From Psychroflexus tropicus DSM 15496 (lineage in GTDB: Bacteria > Bacteroidota > Bacteroidia > Flavobacteriales > Flavobacteriaceae), in the NCBI RefSeq assembly GCF_000378765.1, contig NZ_KB905343.1, positions 603,218 through 667,217 of the forward strand: DNA of 64,000 nucleotides. Reading direction: 5' to 3'. The notes beneath the pieces were generated by a model. That model worked only from the letters and a program-made list of their open reading frames with translations, ran no database searches and was not told the DNA's origin. The translations under genes and the position numbers were made by a program. The first letter of the stretch is position 1. Each line of letters opens with the position of its first letter. Shown here one piece after another: positions 28,021 through 37,620 of this stretch.

Positions 28021-28598
28021 GATTTTTTAGTTTTTGGATTAAAGTAGAATTTGGTGTCATGGTCCAGGTTAGGGTCATCTTCCATATCTGCGAGGGCATA
28101 GCGGGCTATAAGACCGCCCATACTTTGGCCAAGGACTACGTTTTGGTCGGCATCAGGTTCTTTTTCTTGGTTGACCCAGTTGATGACTTCTTCTAAAACA
28201 TAGGCATTAAGCTGTAAATGAGCCCTAGGGCTGTTCCAGTTCACGTAGATGATGTCGTGGTCTTGGTCGCCGTAAATAAATTCTGTTTGATATGTTAATA
28301 AATTTTGTAAATCTGTACTTTCTGATTCTTCTATTTCTTCTATAAAACCCTCCAATTGATTCTCTCCAAATTCATTTTCTCCTCCAAGTAAACCAGAATC
28401 AAAACCTTCGGCGATAATCAAAGGTTTTGTTATTAGACAATCGTTGCCAGCATCATCAATTTGTAGCATAGCATTCCCAAAAACGCCTTGAAACGATTTT
28501 GTAGCTGTTATAGGTTGAACGAAAATAGTATCGTTTTGCATTTGTGCACTCAAGTTTAATGTAAAAATCAAGACGACTAGTTTTATATAAAATCTCAT
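28017..28598 (-). pseudogene. Truncated copy of the T9SS lipase-like protein
   Basis: 193 residues that align with the first about 190 residues of the 835-residue protein (same QNDTIFVQPITATKSFQGVFG start, DHDIIYVNWNSPRAHLQLNAY, VVLGQSMGGLIARYAL). It then stops after DPNLDHDTKFYF with an unrelated 9-residue tail. The rest of the catalytic domain, the Ig-like part and the sorting domain are missing, so it cannot be a working T9SS enzyme. It ends in an ATGA overlap with the following lipoprotein gene. Best read as the product of an unequal tandem duplication or deletion. Confidence 0.8.
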
Positions 28599-28603
28599 AG
28601 TTT

Positions 28604-29167
28604 TTAATTAGTAAAGGTTAAGTCAAAGCGACCGTTAGTTATTGATACAGTTTCGTTTGTTACAATCTCTTTTGCTTCAAACTGAAAAGTACCAGACATA
28701 ATATTATTAACTTTATCAAATTTTTCAAACGTAATAAATCCTACATTATCTTGGTTTGTCTCAAATTGTCCAAATAATTTAGGTGTATTGGTGGTAAAAG
28801 TGCCACTGCTACCAGTATAATCATCCTCTAAAAAATCACTGATATTTAAAGTGTAAGTCTCACCCTCTAATATTTCCAAATTCCTTATTGTAATCTGTCC
28901 TCTTTTTGAATTGTTTGTTGTTCCTTGTTTCCAATTAATCGCTAAAACAGATTCGTCACCCACAAACTGATAAAAATTGTTCATGAGACCACTATCGGTA
29001 AAAGGTTCGCCATTTACGAGACAACCAATGGTGTTTTCACCTGTAGTGGTCATTGTAGGCAATTGGTCTATGGGGTCTTGAGGTTGGTCATCGTCGCTGT
29101 TGCAGGATAAGCTCCCTAACCCCCAAAGGGGGAATGTTATGAGTAGGATATAGAATTTCTTTTTCAT
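28604..29167 (-). CDS. DUF6252-type lipoprotein, copy 1
   Basis: 187 residues with a lipoprotein signal (WGLGSLSCNSDDD) and the same TTTGENTIGCLVNGEPF and SGLMNNFYQFV segments as the copy at 27421-28020; the C-terminal thirds also match (IMSGTFQFEAKEI, ITNGRFDLTFTN). Together with the truncated hydrolase downstream it forms repeat unit 1 of the duplication. Function unknown. Confidence 0.75.
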   Translation of the reverse strand: MKKKFYILLITFPLWGLGSLSCNSDDDQPQDPIDQLPTMTTTGENTIGCLVNGEPFTDSGLMNNFYQFVGDESVLAINWKQGTTNNSKRGQITIRNLEILEGETYTLNISDFLEDDYTGSSGTFTTNTPKLFGQFETNQDNVGFITFEKFDKVNNIMSGTFQFEAKEIVTNETVSITNGRFDLTFTN

Positions 29168-29172
29168 GAGTT

Positions 29173-29960
29173 TTAGTTTTTAGATATTATAGAACTTTTC
29201 CATTTTTTAGTTGGTGCTGTTTGTTCGATTATTATCCTACTTTGAGAATAAAGAATTTGTCCGTTAGTCAATGTGAGTTTATATATCCAATCGTAAATTC
29301 CACCTTCCATATATTCCAATTTATATGCTGTATTAAATGGCATATTGATAAACCCGTTGCCATTATTAAAATTAATATCAATGCTTCTAACAACTTTCAA
29401 TTGGTTGGTGTACCATAAATCTGATGGTAATTCAACATCCATCTCAAGACCTTTAAATTTGGTAATAGGTGAAGCTATGGCGTAAACTTGTTTGACTTCA
29501 TATGGATTTTGCCATTCACCATTTACATATTTATCATAAATTTTATTATTAATAATGAAATATAATTTGGAAATGTGTTAGATTTAAATTGGCTGTACTT
29601 AAAATATAATCTACTTAAAACAATTGCATTTTTTCTACGTATTTTTTTCCAATTTCGATCAAATACTTTTGGACTTAGTAAACTCTTAATGTTAGATTTT
29701 ACTCTTGCCATAACTAGTGTGTTATAAATTGATTTTAAGGTGCCTTTACTTACATAAGAAGAGTCTGTTAAAAAACCATTATAAACCGACAAATCTGTAA
29801 ACTCCATGGCGTAGTCTTTCAGTAAACCATAGGGAATTTTATTTTTATCGATACCAGCAAAGGTTTCGTTTATTTCTGTCGCCCATTCAGTATTAATAGT
29901 TTGCGCATAGGAATAAATTGAAGCCATTGAGATTAAAAGCTTGAAAATAATTTTTTTCAT
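29173..29960 (-). pseudogene. Frameshifted secreted protein gene at the head of the T9SS locus
   Basis: Two frames make one gene. Frame 1 (29960 to 29523) encodes a signal peptide (MKKIIFKLLISMASIYSYAQ) and a domain with IPYGLLKDYAMEFTDLSVYNG, which I recall from flavobacterial proteins found near such secreted hydrolases. It stops after LLIIKFMINM. The next frame resumes at once as NNKIYDKYVNGEWQNPYEVK and runs to 29173. A single-base change in the AT-rich run TTATTAATAATAAAA near 29545-29560 would restore about 262 residues. It could be a true mutation or a sequencing error. Confidence 0.7.
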
Positions 29961-30031
29961 TTGGATTTTTTTATGATTAATAATTGATTGGATTTTAATA
30001 GAATAAATATAACTTTAATATTTCTTTCACT

Positions 30032-30050
30032 TTTACGGTTTGACCGTAAA
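30032..30050. promoter_or_regulatory. Perfect 8-base dyad upstream of the T9SS locus
   Basis: TTTACGGT and ACCGTAAA are separated by 3 bases, about 75 bases upstream of the minus-strand T9SS locus. A symmetrical operator is more likely than a terminator because no T-run follows. The surrounding gap (29961-30476) is otherwise AT-rich and holds no gene I can support; a short AAGGAGGAG lies near 30418, well upstream of the NTF2-like gene. Confidence 0.45.
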
Positions 30051-30476
30051 CATGGTACGGGAAAACGTAAATTTTTAAAACCAACAAATAAAATGCTTTA
30101 CAGGGTTTATTTACATTTTTCTTAGGTCGTAAAATTGGTAAGAATTAGTTAGGGGAATTTAAAATTGAAATAAGGGATTACCAGACTTTGACTTTGCTAT
30201 GCATAGCTATAGAACATAAGAGTTTTTCAATCTGAATAAGTTTTCAGGCTGCCTGCCTGAGACTCAACAATCAGATAAATTCTCACATTTAGTGGTATCA
30301 AACGATCTGATAATATCTTTTAAATTAGAATTCAAAATTAAAACCAGTTAGTAAGCTTAGTCTTATTTAAATTAGTTTACTTTAGATTACATCACCTAAA
30401 CTAGGTATTAATCCATAAGGAGGAGACAATTCACTCATCCTTAACAACACCACTTTAATCCATTAAAAATTATAGT

Positions 30477-30905
30477 ATGAATAGAATTATAATTGCCTTT
30501 TTTTCCTTGTTATTTTCAGGTATACAGGCTCAAACTTCATCAGAGGTGATCGATTCATTTTTTGAAGCTCTAAATGCAAAAGATCAGGTGACGCTTAAGC
30601 GCCTGTGTCTAGATGATATGCAACTACACAGTTTATCCATAGCGCCTGATAGAACATTATCCAGTCAGTCCATTAAGGATTTCACCGATCAGATTCAATC
30701 TCTACCCGAGGAGGTGGCTATTTTGGAGAAAATACATTCAAAAGAGTCTATTGAAACTGAATTTTTAGCTCAGTATACTTTAGGCTATTCCTTCTTTGTC
30801 AATGGTGAGTTTTCACATTCAGGAACTAATGTGATGACCTTGATCAATACTGAAGAGGGCTGGAAAATCAGTTACGTGGCAGACACCAGAAAACCAAAGT
30901 CGTAA
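30477..30905 (+). CDS. Exported NTF2-like (SnoaL/DUF4440-type) protein
   Basis: 142 residues with a signal peptide (MNRIIIAFFSLLFSGIQAQ) followed by one NTF2-like cone domain: SSEVIDSFFEALNAKDQVTLKRLC at the start and GEFSHSGTNVMTLINTEEGWKISYVADTRK at the end, the usual closing strands of nuclear-transport-factor-2-like proteins. No catalytic residues can be assigned. It probably binds a small molecule in the periplasm. The stop lies 8 bases from the convergent glycosyltransferase gene. Confidence 0.8.
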   Translation: MNRIIIAFFSLLFSGIQAQTSSEVIDSFFEALNAKDQVTLKRLCLDDMQLHSLSIAPDRTLSSQSIKDFTDQIQSLPEEVAILEKIHSKESIETEFLAQYTLGYSFFVNGEFSHSGTNVMTLINTEEGWKISYVADTRKPKS

Positions 30906-30913
30906 AGCTTTAC

Positions 30914-31882
30914 TTAAAGCTGACCAGTATAATTAAAATACTTTTCTAACACCAAGAGAGACAGTAATTTTTCGTCTTCTTTATCTTGAAACTGAGCAAC
31001 ATATTGTTTGGCGTTCCTATTGATCGCCATCGCTTCTTCAGGGTGTTTTATGAAGTAATTTAAACGTTCCTCCAGGTTGGAGTAATCCTCTTTAATTTCG
31101 ATATAGTGATGGTCTGGAATTAATTGGCCTTCCATAAACCAGGTCTCAAATTTGGGTTGTGGCATAACTGCAACAGAATTGGAGGACATGACCCACTTGA
31201 GGTTACTGGCGACATCATTCCCCTCTAAAGACAGTATAAACTTGTAGTTTAATTGCTCTTCTATGGTCATTCTATTAACGTTCCACTGATTTGGTAAATT
31301 GTTTTTATTTACTTTCCCAACATTACATAGCGGATGAGAGCTATAAAGTTCCATAAACTTTATTCTATGGGGTTGAGTAGGGTGTACTTTCCCTCTAAAC
31401 ACAAGCTTATTCTCTTTATCTAAAAACGACTTACGGTCTTTTTTAACGAAAGTGAAATGCCTCACTTTATCCCATTTCAGTAAAATGGAATTTTCATTAT
31501 TCCCTTTAATCGGTCTGCTTTTGACAAAGGTTGGAACGTCTGGGACGTGGGTTATATCACCAAAAGCGTAATATACGTTTAAGGATTGATCAAAATAGCG
31601 ATGAAACTCTCTAAAATCAAAGAAATAGGTTTTGCTATCTTCATTTATGTTGATATCCGAAAGCCTTTTTGATGAATTAGATAACTGCTGGTGTTGGGTA
31701 AGTTGATTATAATAGTTAAGCCGACTCTGAAGTGATTTCAAATGTTGATCTGATATCGAATTTAGCTTTCGATCAAGGTTTTGCTGATAAAATGAATTAG
31801 GAAGTAATAACCGGCAATAGTTCCTTAAATAATAGAGTAACTTGTTGTTTTTATGTTTAGAAGATAAACGCTTAAGTTCCAT
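30914..31882 (-). CDS. Glycosyltransferase family 90 (CAP10/LPS-modifying type)
   Basis: 322 residues, cytoplasmic. The C-terminal half carries the CAP10/GT90 pattern: NRMTIEEQLNYKFILSLEGNDVASNLKWVMSSNSVAVMP, then EGQLIPDHHYIEIKEDYSNLEERLNYF. The family adds xylose or glucose to polysaccharides or lipopolysaccharide; sugar and acceptor are unknown here. The basic N-terminus (KHKNNKLLYYLRNYCRLL) may associate with the membrane. Ends convergent to the NTF2-like gene. Confidence 0.78.
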   Translation of the reverse strand: MELKRLSSKHKNNKLLYYLRNYCRLLLPNSFYQQNLDRKLNSISDQHLKSLQSRLNYYNQLTQHQQLSNSSKRLSDININEDSKTYFFDFREFHRYFDQSLNVYYAFGDITHVPDVPTFVKSRPIKGNNENSILLKWDKVRHFTFVKKDRKSFLDKENKLVFRGKVHPTQPHRIKFMELYSSHPLCNVGKVNKNNLPNQWNVNRMTIEEQLNYKFILSLEGNDVASNLKWVMSSNSVAVMPQPKFETWFMEGQLIPDHHYIEIKEDYSNLEERLNYFIKHPEEAMAINRNAKQYVAQFQDKEDEKLLSLLVLEKYFNYTGQL

Positions 31883-31938
31883 GATCTAAAATCAATTGTT
31901 TAATAAAAACTGTTCGTCATCAAGTGAAGGCAGATGTA

Positions 31939-33558
31939 TTATTGTTTTATAATTTTGAAAACCGCATTGTTTTGTTGGCTGTTTAATTTAAACAAATACA
32001 CTCCAGCTGCCCATCCACTCATATCAATGGAAATGTCCTGATGATCCAAATCATAAGAATTGATGTATCGGCCCTGAATGGAGTAGATGTCTAAGCTTTG
32101 ATCTTCTTTAAAATTTGAAATTTGAATTTGAACAGATTCATGTGTGGGGTTAGGGAAAATCTTAAGCGGATCTTCGGCGATTTCTTCGTTGGTACTCAGT
32201 GTGTTTTCCTGGTAGACTCTCACATAATCTATTTCCATAGCACTTTCAGTAAAATTAGGATCTATGCTTGGCTGAATAGCAATATTCAGTAAAAGATATT
32301 GTTCCTCATCAAAAGGCCAGGTCGCATCGTTTTGGACTTCGGGATCATACACATAATGTACATTTCTATCGACGCTAAACACCATCCTGTCTTCATACCA
32401 GTCTAAGGTATAAACATGAAATGCTGTTGAGGCTGTTGGCACTACTTGTCCGCCATGATTGATGGTGCCACCAAAACTGGAAGGTGTATGCATGGCACTT
32501 TGGACGTAATTTTGACTATCTCCCCAATGCTCCATGATATCGATTTCACCACAAGCTGGCCAGGGCGTGGTACCAAAGCCTTCGTTATTCCAATAGCCGC
32601 CGTTTTCTTGTATGTTCTTACCCAGCATCCAGATCGCTGGCCAGGTGCCAGCTCCAGTCGGGAGTTTGGCTTTTACTTCCACGCGGCCATAGGTAAAGGC
32701 AAACTTAGAATTCAATCTCGCCGATGTGTAGTCTTTGGTCACCCCTTGATCTGTGAAATTTTCTTTTTTAGCGATAAGATTCAGATTTCCGTCCTCTAAA
32801 AAAGTATTTTCGAGACGGTCTGTATAATGCTGGATTTCACCATTAAACCAGGACTCACCGTTTGGCAATAGGGTTTGATGGAACCAATTGTTGGTATCAA
32901 TGGCTCCACTACCTTCAAATTCATCTGCCCAGACTAAAACGTCGTATACTGGATCATTAGGATTTCCGGGGTCATCTTCTACTGTACCGCCCTGAAAATA
33001 AAAATCATCAATATAAGCTGTGACCTGATCTGTATTATTTTCTCCATTCACTTGTATCAAAATGCGATTAAAATCAGTCCTATCTACAGGAGGAGCTGAA
33101 CTGGGATCTAGATTGATATAATTATCTGTAGTAAAGTCGAAAGTCAAAGTTTGCCATTGGTCCAGTTCAACTGTTTTAATGATTTCAGATTGATTGGACC
33201 AGGGTTGTTGCTGATTTCTGTTTTGTAATTTTAAAGAGACCTGATTGTTTTGATTTCCAGAAACACTTGAAGAAGGTACATAGATCTTGAATGAAAATGG
33301 AGAGTTGTCTTCTATGATAATGGGATCAGGACTGTCTAAACCCAAATTCGCATATAACCCGCCATCATCTTCATATCTTAAGACTGTAGAGGAAGCGTTC
33401 TGAGTATTCTGAAACGGGTTGCTGTAGGATGTATTCAATTGTATATCGTCTGCGTACCAGGTGCTTATTGTAGAACTTCCATCGAAATCGTCTTGCAGAA
33501 GTTGCGCAAAACCACTAAAACTTATGATCGAGAAAAATAATATGACGTAAGTCTTCAT
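31939..33558 (-). CDS. GH16 glucanase (laminarinase-like) with T9SS sorting domain
   Basis: 539 residues. Signal peptide (residues 1-18, FSGFAQ); an N-terminal carbohydrate-binding-like beta-sandwich (about 20-190, ending VTAYIDDFYFQGG); a GH16 domain (about 205-455) with catalytic GEIDIMEHWG, the two Glu flanking Asp; and a T9SS type A sorting domain at the C-terminus (FPNPTHESVQIQISNF to FKIIKQ). The pattern GxxTWPAIWMLG is typical of laminarinases cutting beta-1,3-glucans. The secreted enzyme likely degrades algal glucan. Substrate is inferred from subfamily look only. Confidence 0.9.
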   Translation of the reverse strand: MKTYVILFFSIISFSGFAQLLQDDFDGSSTISTWYADDIQLNTSYSNPFQNTQNASSTVLRYEDDGGLYANLGLDSPDPIIIEDNSPFSFKIYVPSSSVSGNQNNQVSLKLQNRNQQQPWSNQSEIIKTVELDQWQTLTFDFTTDNYINLDPSSAPPVDRTDFNRILIQVNGENNTDQVTAYIDDFYFQGGTVEDDPGNPNDPVYDVLVWADEFEGSGAIDTNNWFHQTLLPNGESWFNGEIQHYTDRLENTFLEDGNLNLIAKKENFTDQGVTKDYTSARLNSKFAFTYGRVEVKAKLPTGAGTWPAIWMLGKNIQENGGYWNNEGFGTTPWPACGEIDIMEHWGDSQNYVQSAMHTPSSFGGTINHGGQVVPTASTAFHVYTLDWYEDRMVFSVDRNVHYVYDPEVQNDATWPFDEEQYLLLNIAIQPSIDPNFTESAMEIDYVRVYQENTLSTNEEIAEDPLKIFPNPTHESVQIQISNFKEDQSLDIYSIQGRYINSYDLDHQDISIDMSGWAAGVYLFKLNSQQNNAVFKIIKQ

Positions 33559-33701
33559 TGCAAATACATTAAGCTTGCAATATACTAAGAAATCTTTAGG
33601 GACTCAGGACTCAGTTGTTAAACCCTATTTATCAAATGAGTACATCCTGATACCAGACTAAAATAGTTTTGCTAAATTTAGAAACACAAAAAAAAACACT
33701 T

Positions 33702-36122
33702 ATGAAAAAAATAGTATTACTGATTTTATGCTGTATTCCTATGCTGGGATTCAGTCAGCTAGACTTAGATTACCAACAACCCCATGAAGATATTATGGAG
33801 TTAGCTGATGTTCCTATGCCACCCTCTATGAGCATCAATCCCGACGGGACAAAGGCTGTATTGATTTATAGGAATCAGTATAAAAGTATTGAAGACTTAT
33901 CAGAAGATGAGTTGAGACTCGCAGGTCTAAGGATTAATCCAAAAACTAACATTAACAGCAGAACTCGATTTTATACTAGTCTTAGACTGTTTGATCCTCA
34001 AAACAAGGAAGAACTAAGTATTCAAAACCTCCCTCAAAATCCTAAAATATCTAACATTAGCTGGTCTCCAGACTACAATTATATTGCCTTTACGCATACC
34101 ACTAAAACAGGAAACCAATTATGGATTGTAGATTATAATAACAGATCTGCAAAACAACTTACACCAGCTGTCGTGAGCGGAAATATGGGAACGACCTTTA
34201 CCTGGATTCCAGATGAGTCTGGTATTCTTGTTAAAACCCTGCCAGAAGATAGACCAGAGCTTATCGATACGGATAACAAAGTTCCGACAGGTCCTACTGT
34301 ATCGGTCAATGAAGCTGGCGTTGAAGCTCAAAACAGAACCTATCAGGATTTATTAAAAAACAGTAATGATGAGTTCAACTTTGAGGTTTTAGCAAACTCA
34401 ATTATTCAAAAAGTAGATCTTAATGGTCAAATGAAGGTTTGGAAAGAAAAAGGCATGTACAATAGTTTGTCATTTTCACCTGATGGTAATTATATCATGA
34501 TCTCCGAATTGAATAAGCCTTTTTCGTATATAGTCACTTACGGAAGATTCCCTACGACTTACAGAGTGTTTAGTGCAGATGGTGATCCTGTATATACTGT
34601 TGCTGATGTTCCACTCATCGAAGAACAACCTAAAGGCTTTATGTCTACACGAACAGGCCGTAGGAGTATTTCCTGGAGAAATGATCATCCTGCTACCCTG
34701 GTTTGGGCAGAAGCATTGGATGAAGGCGATGCTAATAAAGACGTAGAATTCAGAGATGAAGTTTTTCAACTGAAGGCTCCTTTTAAAGGAGAAAAAGAAT
34801 TTTTGGCTAAAACAGAATTACGCTATTCCGGGATCACCTGGGGAGATGAATCTACAGCTTTACTTACCGAATACTGGTGGAATACAAGAACTGTAAAATC
34901 AAGTTTTATTAATCCTTCAAAGCCTAATAAGAAGCCGGTAGTCTTTAGTGAAAGAAATTATCAGGATACCTATGCCGATCCTGGTAGTTTTGTGACTACC
35001 AAAAATGATTTTAATGAATCTGTTCTGGAAATCAGAAGGGGTAAGCTTACGCTCATGGGACAGGGATACTCAGCAGATGGTAAATTTCCTTTTGTAGATG
35101 AGTACGACTTAAAATCCAATAAAACAAAACGATTGTTTAAGGTGGAAGAATCTGAGTATTTAGAGTCTTTTGTCAATATGATCGATAGCAAGAAAGGTCT
35201 AATTATGACAAGACTAGAAAGTAGTAATGAGTTCCCTAACTATTACTATAGAAATTACAAAACTGGAAAATTGGAGCAGATCTCTAATTTTGAAAATCCC
35301 TTTAAAGCCCTTCAAAATGTGCATAAAGAAGTCATTACCTATAAGCGTGATGATGGTCTGGAGCTATCTGCTACATTATATTTACCGGTCGGATACGATA
35401 TGGATGAGAAGAAGAAAATGCCTATGTTAATGTGGGCCTATCCTCGTGAGTACAAAGATAAGAGTAGCGCTTCTCAGGTTACTTCCAGCAGCAAAGAATT
35501 TACATATCCTTATTACGGATCACCAATTTACTGGGTGAACCGTGGTTATGTAGTACTTGACGATGCTGCTTTTCCAATTATTGGAGAAGGAGAGGAGCAG
35601 CCTAATGATACGTTTAAAGAACAGCTGGTGGCTAATGCCAAAGCGGCCATAGATGCTGTAGACGAGCTTGGGTATATCGATAGAAACAGAGTGGCTGTAG
35701 GTGGACATAGTTATGGTGCTTTTATGACAGCTAACTTATTGTCCCATTCTGATTTATTTGCAGCGGGAATAGCCAGAAGTGGAGCTTATAACAGAACCTT
35801 GACTCCTTTTGGGTTTCAGTCTGAAGAGCGAAATTACTGGGAAGCGCCAGAAGTTTACAATACCATGTCTCCCTTTATGAATGCAGAAAAAATGAAAACT
35901 CCACTCTTATTGATTCACGGTCAGGCCGATAATAATTCGGGAACCTATCCTATGCAAAGCGAAAGGTATTTCAATGCCTTAAAAGGACTTGGAGCTCCAG
36001 CACGATTAGTTATGTTACCTAAGGAAAGTCATGGCTATGCTGCCAAAGAAAGCATCATGCATATGCTTTGGGAGCAGGATGAGTGGTTGGAGAAATACGT
36101 CAAAAACAGAGAGGTTGAGTAA
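33702..36122 (+). CDS. S9-family (prolyl oligopeptidase-like) exported peptidase
   Basis: From the ATG at 33702, 806 residues: signal peptide (MKKIVLLILCCIPMLGFSQ), a beta-propeller of about 500 residues, and an alpha/beta-hydrolase catalytic domain. The triad is visible: Ser in GGHSYGAFM, Asp in HGQADNNSG, His in KESHGYAAKES. Similarity to glutamyl-endopeptidase-like S9 proteins is suggested by the RMMNPP-like MPPSMSINPDGTKAV start region. It likely degrades peptides in the periplasm. TAGTTTTG at 33664-33671 matches a -7 promoter element. A strong terminator follows. Confidence 0.92.
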   Translation: MKKIVLLILCCIPMLGFSQLDLDYQQPHEDIMELADVPMPPSMSINPDGTKAVLIYRNQYKSIEDLSEDELRLAGLRINPKTNINSRTRFYTSLRLFDPQNKEELSIQNLPQNPKISNISWSPDYNYIAFTHTTKTGNQLWIVDYNNRSAKQLTPAVVSGNMGTTFTWIPDESGILVKTLPEDRPELIDTDNKVPTGPTVSVNEAGVEAQNRTYQDLLKNSNDEFNFEVLANSIIQKVDLNGQMKVWKEKGMYNSLSFSPDGNYIMISELNKPFSYIVTYGRFPTTYRVFSADGDPVYTVADVPLIEEQPKGFMSTRTGRRSISWRNDHPATLVWAEALDEGDANKDVEFRDEVFQLKAPFKGEKEFLAKTELRYSGITWGDESTALLTEYWWNTRTVKSSFINPSKPNKKPVVFSERNYQDTYADPGSFVTTKNDFNESVLEIRRGKLTLMGQGYSADGKFPFVDEYDLKSNKTKRLFKVEESEYLESFVNMIDSKKGLIMTRLESSNEFPNYYYRNYKTGKLEQISNFENPFKALQNVHKEVITYKRDDGLELSATLYLPVGYDMDEKKKMPMLMWAYPREYKDKSSASQVTSSSKEFTYPYYGSPIYWVNRGYVVLDDAAFPIIGEGEEQPNDTFKEQLVANAKAAIDAVDELGYIDRNRVAVGGHSYGAFMTANLLSHSDLFAAGIARSGAYNRTLTPFGFQSEERNYWEAPEVYNTMSPFMNAEKMKTPLLLIHGQADNNSGTYPMQSERYFNALKGLGAPARLVMLPKESHGYAAKESIMHMLWEQDEWLEKYVKNREVE

Positions 36123-36141
36123 TATTGATAAATTTTAATTC

Positions 36142-36171
36142 AAAAACCAGAAGCAATGGCTTCTGGTTTTT
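36142..36171 (+). terminator. Intrinsic terminator after the S9 peptidase gene
   Basis: A 13-base-pair perfect stem (AAAAACCAGAAGC and its complement) with a 4-base loop, followed by T-rich sequence, 20 bases after the peptidase stop. Confidence 0.92.
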
Positions 36172-36268
36172 TTAATGAAGTTAGGAGCTTATATGACTCA
36201 ACAATATAGAATAATGAGGTTGAGGTGTAATTTTTCTACAACTCCTTTTAGATATAATAATGATTAAA

Positions 36269-37345
36269 TTAGGCTGCCTTTTTTGGAGTCGTAAGTGCAA
36301 GTTCTCTCATTGGTTTTGGCACTCTGGGATTCATGATTTTAAACCATAATGGAGGGATAAGGGCTATGAGAATACTGGTAGGATAGCCATAGGGCAACTC
36401 AGGACTCGTAGAATAATAATCTAAAAGCTGATACTTTTTACTGGCTCTGTAGTGGTGATCGCTGTGTCTGGTCAATTCATAAAGCAGGATTCTCCCTAAG
36501 AGGTGATTCGAATTCCAGGAGTGAATTTCCTTGACAGGATAATAACGACCGCTTTTTCGCTGTTCTCTCAATAAACCATAATGTTCAATATAATTGATGC
36601 TCTCGAGCAGTAGAAAGCCTATAACACCCATTGAAAGCGCAACAAATGCCGTTGAAGTAGAGAATAGGATAAAGAGTAGTATGACATAACTAATCTGGAG
36701 TACAGAGTTAATAAGCATTGCGTTGTGCAATGACCAAAATTTTTGATTTTTTGACTCCAAAAGTTGTCGTTGAAGTCTCCAGGCATTTACATACTGTCTG
36801 GTTGAAGAAGTCATCCAAAACCCAAATACAGTTTGGTTTAGTTTGGCCGTTGCCGGATCTTCTGGAGTGGATACTTTAGCATGATGACCAAAATTATGTT
36901 CCACCGTAAAATGCGTGTAGTGAGAGGGAAGGAGTAAGAGTTTAGCAAACCACTGGCTCAACTTATCCTCTCTATGCCCTAACTCATGAGCCACATTAAT
37001 TCCATTACTACCCAACACAATTCCAACGCTTATCACGATACCAGCAATTTGAATATTGGTAAGCGAATAAACTTCTATATTGACTAAAGCCATTCCTAGA
37101 ATCAAATAAATGAGTGGTAAATTCAGATACAGCAACCAATTGAAAAAGGGATGAATAGCTTTGTTTGCCTTATCCTCTTTAGATAGATTATAAAGATATT
37201 GAGGAGTAAAGAGTTCTACCAGTGGTATGATACCAAAGGTGACGATAGGAGCAAGATAACTGAACTGCTTAGGGTAAATAATACCTAGAATTGCACAAAG
37301 TGGTATTAAATAAGCAGTGAGATACTTTAAATCATTGAATTGCAT
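36269..37345 (-). CDS. alkB: AlkB-type alkane 1-monooxygenase / membrane fatty acid hydroxylase
   Basis: 358 residues with six hydrophobic helices and the three histidine boxes of the membrane di-iron family: HELGHRED (box 1), HNFGHHAK (box 2) and HSDHHYRASKKYQ (box 3), plus NYIEHYGLLRE, a hallmark of AlkB-type hydroxylases rather than fatty acid desaturases. AlkB hydroxylates the terminal carbon of medium-chain alkanes and needs rubredoxin; no rubredoxin gene is seen nearby. Substrate could also be a fatty acid. The N-terminus may start at this ATG; no signal peptide. Confidence 0.85.
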   Translation of the reverse strand: MQFNDLKYLTAYLIPLCAILGIIYPKQFSYLAPIVTFGIIPLVELFTPQYLYNLSKEDKANKAIHPFFNWLLYLNLPLIYLILGMALVNIEVYSLTNIQIAGIVISVGIVLGSNGINVAHELGHREDKLSQWFAKLLLLPSHYTHFTVEHNFGHHAKVSTPEDPATAKLNQTVFGFWMTSSTRQYVNAWRLQRQLLESKNQKFWSLHNAMLINSVLQISYVILLFILFSTSTAFVALSMGVIGFLLLESINYIEHYGLLREQRKSGRYYPVKEIHSWNSNHLLGRILLYELTRHSDHHYRASKKYQLLDYYSTSPELPYGYPTSILIALIPPLWFKIMNPRVPKPMRELALTTPKKAA

Positions 37346-37454
37346 GTCTAAATTTAGATAATTTTAGAGAGTTTTTAAAATTAAATAAACCTCAATATTT
37401 ACCATTCTTAAAATTGATTATAAGTTGCCAAGTCACTTCATACTATAAGTAGGA

Positions 37455-37598
37455 TCATTCATTTTTTTTGATGTCTTTGAGATGAGCTTTAGGTTCTTCA
37501 TTTTCTGAAGGAGTTGGGTCTGAAAGTGGATTAGATTCTAAGTAGTCCGAAAAAGAAGTCACTGCAATAATGACAATAATCAGGATGATTTTTTTCAT
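37455..37598 (-). CDS. Small exported or membrane-anchored acidic peptide (47 aa)
   Basis: An ATG at 37598 opens a 47-residue frame: MKKIILIIVIIAVTSF as a hydrophobic signal/anchor, then an acidic, Pro/Ser-rich tail (SNPLSDPTPSENEEP) ending KDIKKNE. The clear signal sequence is the main support. The end is 22 bases from the next gene start on the same strand side. Function unknown; could be spurious. Confidence 0.45.
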   Translation of the reverse strand: MKKIILIIVIIAVTSFSDYLESNPLSDPTPSENEEPKAHLKDIKKNE

Positions 37599-37620
37599 AG
37601 TTAAGGTTGGATTTTTGATG

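Noticed and set aside
28017-28598. Independent short esterase gene
   Set aside because: It matches the N-terminus of the adjacent 835-residue protein and breaks off inside the catalytic domain, so a truncated duplicate explains it better.
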